Below the pieces are notes generated by a model that saw only the letters and a program-made list of their open reading frames with translations, searched no databases and was not told the origin of the DNA. From contig JAYEJW010000507.1 of NCBI GenBank assembly GCA_034716535.1, positions 1 through 27,531 on the forward strand: a stretch of DNA of 27,531 bases, read 5' to 3'. This document shows positions 23,550 to 27,531 of this stretch, in pieces (the stretch's first letter is position 1; each line of letters starts with the position of its first letter). The DNA comes from JAYEJW01 sp034716535. GTDB lineage: Bacteria; Pseudomonadota; Gammaproteobacteria; Chromatiales; Chromatiaceae. Both the position numbers and the translations under genes were made by a program.

Positions 23550-23862
23550 CGAAGCTGCACAACGACCACCTCGCCCCCGGGGGTGAGGGGTGCCCCGTCA
23601 GGGCCCTGTTTCGTCGCGCGAGCCTAATGGTACGTTGTCGGATTTCGGCGTCACTTGGGTTGCCGTCATCCCGGCTGGGACGCCGGGATCCAGTCCGCCA
23701 TAGCCTGCCCCGGAACTCGATTCGGGGGAGGGTGAGCCGGCAACGTTGTGACACACTTGCAGTGCCATCCATGGCAACTGGATTCCCGCTTCGATGCGGG
23801 AATGACGGCTGGAATTTCAATGTGACAAAGTAGAACTAAGCCCCGGGGGGCGCAAGAAACCG
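23550..23862. other. Intergenic region with repeats between mpl and ubiX
   Basis: No gene is supported. Just after mpl, CTCGCCCCCGGGGGTGAG (23570-23587) is an 18-base near-palindrome without a T run, which may help end mpl transcription. The rest holds a pair of REP-like inverted repeats listed separately. AT content rises just before ubiX (23815-23840). Confidence 0.5.
23664..23807. repeat. REP/MITE-like inverted repeat pair
   Basis: The sequence starting CGTCATCCCGGC at 23664-23694 and the one ending GCGGGAATGACG at 23777-23807 are inverted copies. Each has its own internal hairpin (CCCGG...CCGGG and TTCCCGC...GCGGGAA). The type 'cgtcattcccgc ... gcgggaatccagt' is a widespread extragenic repeat. 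The 82 bases between them look unrelated to coding sequence. Confidence 0.75.
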
Positions 23863-24486
23863 ATGCCCGAACCGACGAAGACCTGGAACAAGACTGTCGC
23901 GCTCGCGATCACCGGGGCCTCAGGCTCCCAGTACGGGCTCAGGCTGGCGCAGTGCCTGATCCGAGCCGGTATTCGTGTCTACCTGCTGGTCTCTCAGGCC
24001 GGGCAGGTGGTGCTCAAGATGGAGACGGGTATTGAGCTGCCTTCCAGGCCGGCGGAGGCGGAGGCGTTCTTCACCGAGCGTTTTGGTGCCGAGCCGGGGC
24101 AGCTGCGGGTCTTCGGCCGTCAGCAGTGGACCGCACCGGTGGCCAGCGGTACCAGCCCGCCGGACGCCATGGTGGTCTGCCCCTGCACCACCGGCACTCT
24201 GGCCACCATCGCCTCGGGCATGTCCCAGGACCTGATCGATCGGGCGGCGGACGTGACCCTCAAAGAGGGCCGTAAGCTGATCCTGGTGGTCCGCGAGACC
24301 CCCTTCACCGCCCTCCACTTGGAAAACATGCTGCGCCTGGCCCGGGCCGGCGCCGTTATCATGCCCGCAAATCCCGGTTTCTATTTCAACCCCAAGAGCC
24401 TCGATGATCTGGTGGACTTCATGGTCGCCCGGGTGCTGGATCACCTCGGTGTCCCTCACGAGCTGATGCGGCGGTGGGGGGAATGA
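23863..24486 (+). CDS. ubiX: Flavin prenyltransferase UbiX
   Basis: UbiX attaches a dimethylallyl group to FMN, making the prenylated flavin used by the UbiD decarboxylase in ubiquinone synthesis. The 207-residue product has the flavin-binding ITGASGSQYGLRL at 16-28, the PPDAMVVCPCTTGTLATIASGMSQDLIDRAADV core at about 99-131, the RETP motif at 144-147, and MPANPGFYFNPKSLDDLVDF at 167-186. Length is typical. The ATG at 23863 gives a short extra N-terminal tail (MPEPTKTWNK) before the conserved start of the fold. It follows mpl after a repeat-containing gap and is probably separately transcribed. Confidence 0.95.
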   Translation: MPEPTKTWNKTVALAITGASGSQYGLRLAQCLIRAGIRVYLLVSQAGQVVLKMETGIELPSRPAEAEAFFTERFGAEPGQLRVFGRQQWTAPVASGTSPPDAMVVCPCTTGTLATIASGMSQDLIDRAADVTLKEGRKLILVVRETPFTALHLENMLRLARAGAVIMPANPGFYFNPKSLDDLVDFMVARVLDHLGVPHELMRRWGE

Positions 24487-24714
24487 CAGGCGCGGATTGC
24501 CTCGGGCGCGCCGCCCTGCGATGCTTTCCCTTGAGGTTTCGGATCGAGGCAGGGCGGCAAACCATTGCGGCCGCAGGCGCTGAATCCCCGCGCGCTGAGC
24601 TCACGACCTCCCGCCGCTCAGAGACCGCTGCAACGCCGAGCCACGGCCCGAACTAAGAGCAAAGCACCGTCCTGGTCTGTGGTGGACTTGGAAGTCGACG
24701 CAAAGCGTGGCGGC

Positions 24715-24757
24715 AAGGAGAATGAGCACTATGGAAAATTCGCTCCGAGTCCAGTAA
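24715..24757 (+). promoter_or_regulatory. Ribosome binding site and mini-ORF coupled to the STAND gene start
   Basis: AAGGAG at 24715-24720 lies 10 bases before ATG 24731, which opens an 8-codon frame MENSLRVQ whose TAA (24755-24757) overlaps the next ATG as TAATG. An in-frame ATG at 24722 lies too close to be ideal. The large gene at 24757 has no good ribosome binding site of its own, so it may be translated by coupling to this leader. Confidence 0.45.
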
Positions 24758-25845
24758 TGGCGGCTTACCGATGGCTGCACGTGACGGACCTCCACCTCGG
24801 CATGCCTGGCCAGCCATCGCTCTGGCCGAACGTGGAGGAAGCCTCTCTCGACGATCTGGATTTCTTACGCGAGCAAGTGGGTCCGTGGGATCTGGTGTTG
24901 TTCACCGGGGACCTGACACAGCGCGGCACCGAGCCCGAGTTCCGTGCGCTCGACGAGCTGCTGCGCAAGCTCTGGACCCGCTTCGATGGCTGGGGGTCCA
25001 AGCCGCGGCTCCTGGCGATACCTGGGAATCACGACCTCATCTGGCCCGCCGATGCATCGGACCCGTCCCTGATCACGCTGCTGCACAGCTGGCAACGGCC
25101 CGAAGTCCAGACACCCTTCTGGCAGGACCCGGATTGTCCTCAACGGCGCCTAGTGTCCGATGCGTTCCAGGGATTCAACCAGTGGTGGGAGGATACCCCC
25201 ATCCCAAAGCCGGCGATCGTCAACAGCGGTCTCCTGCCCGGGGATTGGGCAGCTTCTATCGACACGGGCGGCTTCAAGCTCGGCATCCTGGGCCTCAACA
25301 GCGCCTACCTCCAACTGGCGAAAGGCGACTTCGAGCGGCGGCTCCACCTGGACGTCCAGCAGTTTCATGGGGCCTGCAGCGGGCACGGTCCCGATTGGAT
25401 TAGGCAACACGATGCGTGTCTGCTCCTGACCCACCACCCCATCACCTGGCTCTCGCCCGACGCCCAGAGGCACTTCGCCGACGAGATCCACGCCCCGCCC
25501 GAGCGCTTTGCGCTGCATCTTTTCGGCCACATGCACGAGGCGAACCTCGGCTCGATGGCCCACGGAGGCGGCCGTCCCCGGCGCGGCCTGCAAGGCTGCT
25601 CGCTGTTCGGGCTGGAGACCTGGGGCGAGGACCAAGTCCAACGGGAGCACGGCTACTCGCTGTGCGAGCTCAAGCGCGAAGACGGCGAGCTTCGGCTGCG
25701 CGTCTGGCCGCGCCGCGCCATCCCGAAGCAGGGCGGCGGGCGCAAGCTGGAGCGGGACCAGTCCTTCGATCTGGACGAGCGCGACGGCGGCACCCATCCA
25801 GTGGTCGTGGCGCGCCTGGGTCCGTCCCGGCCGGCGCACCGCCGT
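24757..25845 (+). CDS. Segment 1: calcineurin-like metallophosphoesterase domain
   Basis: The first frame encodes about 360 residues with a complete dinuclear metal site: Asp11 and His13 (VTDLHLG), Asp52 (FTGDLTQRG), Asn91-His92-Asp93 (PGNHD), His226-His227 (LTHHP) and GHMH at 257-260. The domain could cleave phosphodiesters in nucleic acid, nucleotides or another phosphorylated substrate; the target cannot be told from sequence. The TAA of a mini-ORF overlaps its ATG. The correct frame is lost between about 25820 and 25850; further reading in the same frame to 26925 is low-complexity Arg/Pro/Gly shadow sequence. Confidence 0.85.
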
Positions 25846-26872
25846 CGCCGATTACGATCCGCGCAAGCCGGTCTTCCATGTCCCCTACCGGCAGAAGGGC
25901 GACCAGGTCATCGGCCGAGAGGAGGCCCTGGAGCGGGTGCGCCGACAGCTCATCGCCGGACGGCGCACAGCGATCGGCCAGACGGCAGTCTTCCAGGGTC
26001 TCGGCGGCTTGGGCAAGACCCAACTGGCGGTGGAGTACGCCTACCGCTACCGGGATGCCTACTCCAACGGCGTCATCTGGCTGACCGCCGATCAGGACCT
26101 GGATGCCCAGCTCGTGGACTTGGCGGTCAAGGCGCGCTGGATCGCGCCCGAGTCCGAGCACCGCTTCAAGCTGGAGATCGCCCGCCGCCGGCTGCGCAGC
26201 GTCTCAGGTTGCCTGATCGTCTTCGACAACCTGGAAGACCCGGCCTCCATCCGGGACTATCTGCCCGAACCCCTGGCGGACCCCCATATCCTGGTGACCA
26301 GCCGCACCGAGCAGCCGGACTTCATCTCGGTCCCCATCGACCTGCTCGATCCCGACCAATCCCTGCGGATGCTGGTCCAGGAGGCCGGCCGCGAGCCGGA
26401 CGGCGACACCGAGTGGAAGGCCGCCAGCGAGATCGCGCGTTCCCTCGCCGGGCTGCCTCTGGCCCTGGAGCTGGCCGGCGCCTATCTGTCGCGCCGCCCG
26501 GTGGCGTTCCAGCACTACCTAGAGCTGCTCCGGCACAGCCTCAGGCAGGCCCTGCCGGCCCGGTTCGCGAGCCTGACCTCCCACGAGGCCGATCTGTACT
26601 CCACCTTGCAGGTCAGCGAGGACGTTTTTGCGGAAGAGCCGCTGTTGCAGGCGGTGATGGACGTTCTCACCTGGAGCGGTCCGGCGCCCATGGGCCTCGA
26701 CCTACTGGCAGCGCTGGTCGGCGTCGAGGACTGTGCCGAGCTGACCGGCGCCCTGGGTCTTGGTACGGGGCTCCGCATCCTCCAGCCGGTGCCGGGGGCC
26801 GACCGCTATGCGCTTCACCGCCTGGTGCGGGAGGTCCGGCGCGAGCAGATCCCCCTCGCGGACCGGCCTTGA
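25845..26872 (+). CDS. Segment 2: NB-ARC/STAND ATPase domain
   Basis: The second frame (+1 relative to segment 1) reads RKPVFHVPYRQKGDQVIGREEALERV, a standard lead-in to STAND ATPases. It continues with the P-loop GLGGLGKT (25997-26020), the Walker B-like LIVFDNLED, the arginine-containing ILVTSRTEQ, and the NB-ARC hallmark GLPLALELAGAYL. A winged-helix-like part follows (LTSHEADLYSTLQVSEDVF, then YALHRLVREVRREQ). There is no start codon or ribosome binding site at its beginning, so it is not an independent gene. The frame ends at TGA 26870-26872 where the third frame takes over. Confidence 0.8.
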
Positions 26873-27479
26873 CTGGGCGGCCGACCTGTGCGGGCGCATC
26901 GACGCCTGGTTTAGTGCCCTGCTAGGGGATTTCCTGCATCTACCGAGCTTTGAAGCCGAGATGGATCATCTGCGTGAGTGGCAGGAGCACGCCACGCAGT
27001 TCGCACCAAAGCGATCCCCACGACTCACCTGGCTCCAGATCTATCCATCCGTCCACCGAAGGCAGCCTCGAGAGATTCAGCGCTCTGTCGAGCGCGCGTT
27101 CGCGGAGTACAAAAGGCAAGGGTGCGACGACGATGCACTTCTCGCGAGTTTGTATAACGATCATGCGTATGCACTTCATGATTTGGGCGACATGAAGCGT
27201 GCCCTGGGACTGGCGGAGAAGGCTCTTGCGATCCGGCGCAGACTATTCGGCGACCGGCATCCAGACACCGCCAACTCCCTCAATAACGTCGCTTTCCAAG
27301 TCAACGCTATTGGCAATCCCGGATTTGCCCTCGAACTGGCCGAGCAGGCCCTCGCCATTCGACGCGAGCTGTTCGGCGAGTGCCACCCCGACACAGCCAC
27401 GTCCCTCAACAACATCGCCGGCTACACTAGCCTGAAGTTCTTATTTGAGAAAGCTAATATTATCTTATCTATCAGCTAG
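26855..27479 (+). CDS. Segment 3: TPR sensor region, truncated
   Basis: The third frame (+1 relative to segment 2) continues the STAND protein (LDWAADLCGRIDAWF, FEAEMDHLREWQEHA). It then gives two copies of a 42-residue kinesin-light-chain type TPR. The first contains ALGLAEKALAIRRRLFGDRH and the second ALELAEQALAIRRELFGECH, each followed by PDTA-SLNN. Such repeats bind ligands or partner proteins and can expand or contract. After the second SLNNIAG (about 27424) the sequence becomes unrelated (LKFLFEKANIILSIS) and stops at 27479, so further repeats were lost. Confidence 0.75.
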
Positions 27480-27531
27480 ATAGCGAAAAATCGGTGTATC
27501 CGCTCTGCCTACACCTGGATGTTTTTTAGCA
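27425..27531. other. AT-rich foreign-looking sequence cutting off the TPR array
   Basis: Composition switches abruptly from GC-rich to AT-rich right where the third TPR should begin, and remains so to the end of the window. A mobile element end is possible, but no transposase or matching inverted repeat is visible within the 107 bases available. Confidence 0.45.

Larger units (their letters stand above)
24757..27479 (+). pseudogene. Metallophosphoesterase - NB-ARC/STAND - TPR protein, broken by two frameshifts
   Basis: Three collinear domains are encoded in three successive frames: calcineurin-like phosphoesterase (24757 to about 25845), NB-ARC-type STAND ATPase (about 25845-26872) and tetratricopeptide repeats (about 26860-27424). 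At each junction a +1 shift restores the next domain with no start codon or spacer between them, so this was one protein of about 900 residues. Effector, ATPase switch and repeat sensor in that order is the layout of NLR-like bacterial defence proteins. The two single-step shifts with otherwise intact codons could be sequencing errors or a recent pseudogene. The 3' end departs from the repeat pattern at about 27424, where AT-rich foreign-looking sequence begins, so the sensor array is truncated. Confidence 0.75.

Overview
The window reads as a GC-rich chromosomal scaffold from a chemolithoautotrophic gammaproteobacterium, most likely of the purple-sulfur or Ectothiorhodospiraceae-like sulfur-oxidiser type. 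The basis is a form IA RuBisCO cluster of the non-carboxysomal cbbLS-cbbQ-cbbO kind with a divergent cbbR, followed by gammaproteobacterial housekeeping genes (dxs, gloB, lnt, mpl, ubiX). The taxonomic call is inference; no rRNA or other marker is present.

Layout. Positions 1-2533 hold the 3' end of an unidentified gene overlapping a membrane-anchored SbcC/Rad50-like ATPase of the YhaN kind. Positions 2845-3675 hold two small conserved-looking proteins of unknown function. Positions 4122-6142 (minus strand) hold a compact three-gene unit that is less GC-rich than its surroundings. Its first product looks like a beta-barrel pore-forming protein: two Ser/Thr-rich amphipathic strands around a Gly/Pro and hydrophobic loop. 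A cysteine-containing 88-residue protein and a helical 285-residue protein with a cysteine-rich tail follow. Positions 6396-8153 are a repeat-rich graveyard of Uma2-family genes: one intact, one 5'-truncated copy in a 0.5 kb direct repeat, and one N-terminal remnant.

Positions 8230-14282 (minus strand) are the CO2-fixation operon cbbL, cbbS, cbbQ, cbbO. Transcription runs from a promoter at about 14.4 kb that is shared with plus-strand cbbR. RuBisCO is made by cbbLS. CbbQ (AAA+) and CbbO (VWA) form its activase. Two hairpins lie between cbbS and cbbQ and probably reduce activase expression relative to RuBisCO. A four-helix-bundle (23S-intervening-sequence type) gene flanked by TAGC-rich repeats sits exactly between cbbQ and cbbO. 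The 100-N gap at 10610-10709 is flanked by two identical 127-bp copies of the cbbO 5' end, so it is an unmerged contig overlap rather than missing sequence.

Positions 15720-24486 (plus strand) are housekeeping: dxs (isoprenoids), a DUF945/YdgA-like protein, gloB, lnt (lipoprotein acylation), a membrane protein coupled to mpl (peptidoglycan recycling), and ubiX (prenyl-FMN for ubiquinone synthesis).

Positions 24757-27479 encode a metallophosphoesterase, NB-ARC/STAND ATPase and TPR array in three successive reading frames. It looks like one large NLR-like gene carrying two frameshifts and a 3' end cut off by unrelated AT-rich sequence. It is the best candidate for a defence system in the window. 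The three-gene pore-former-like unit is the best candidate for something undescribed.
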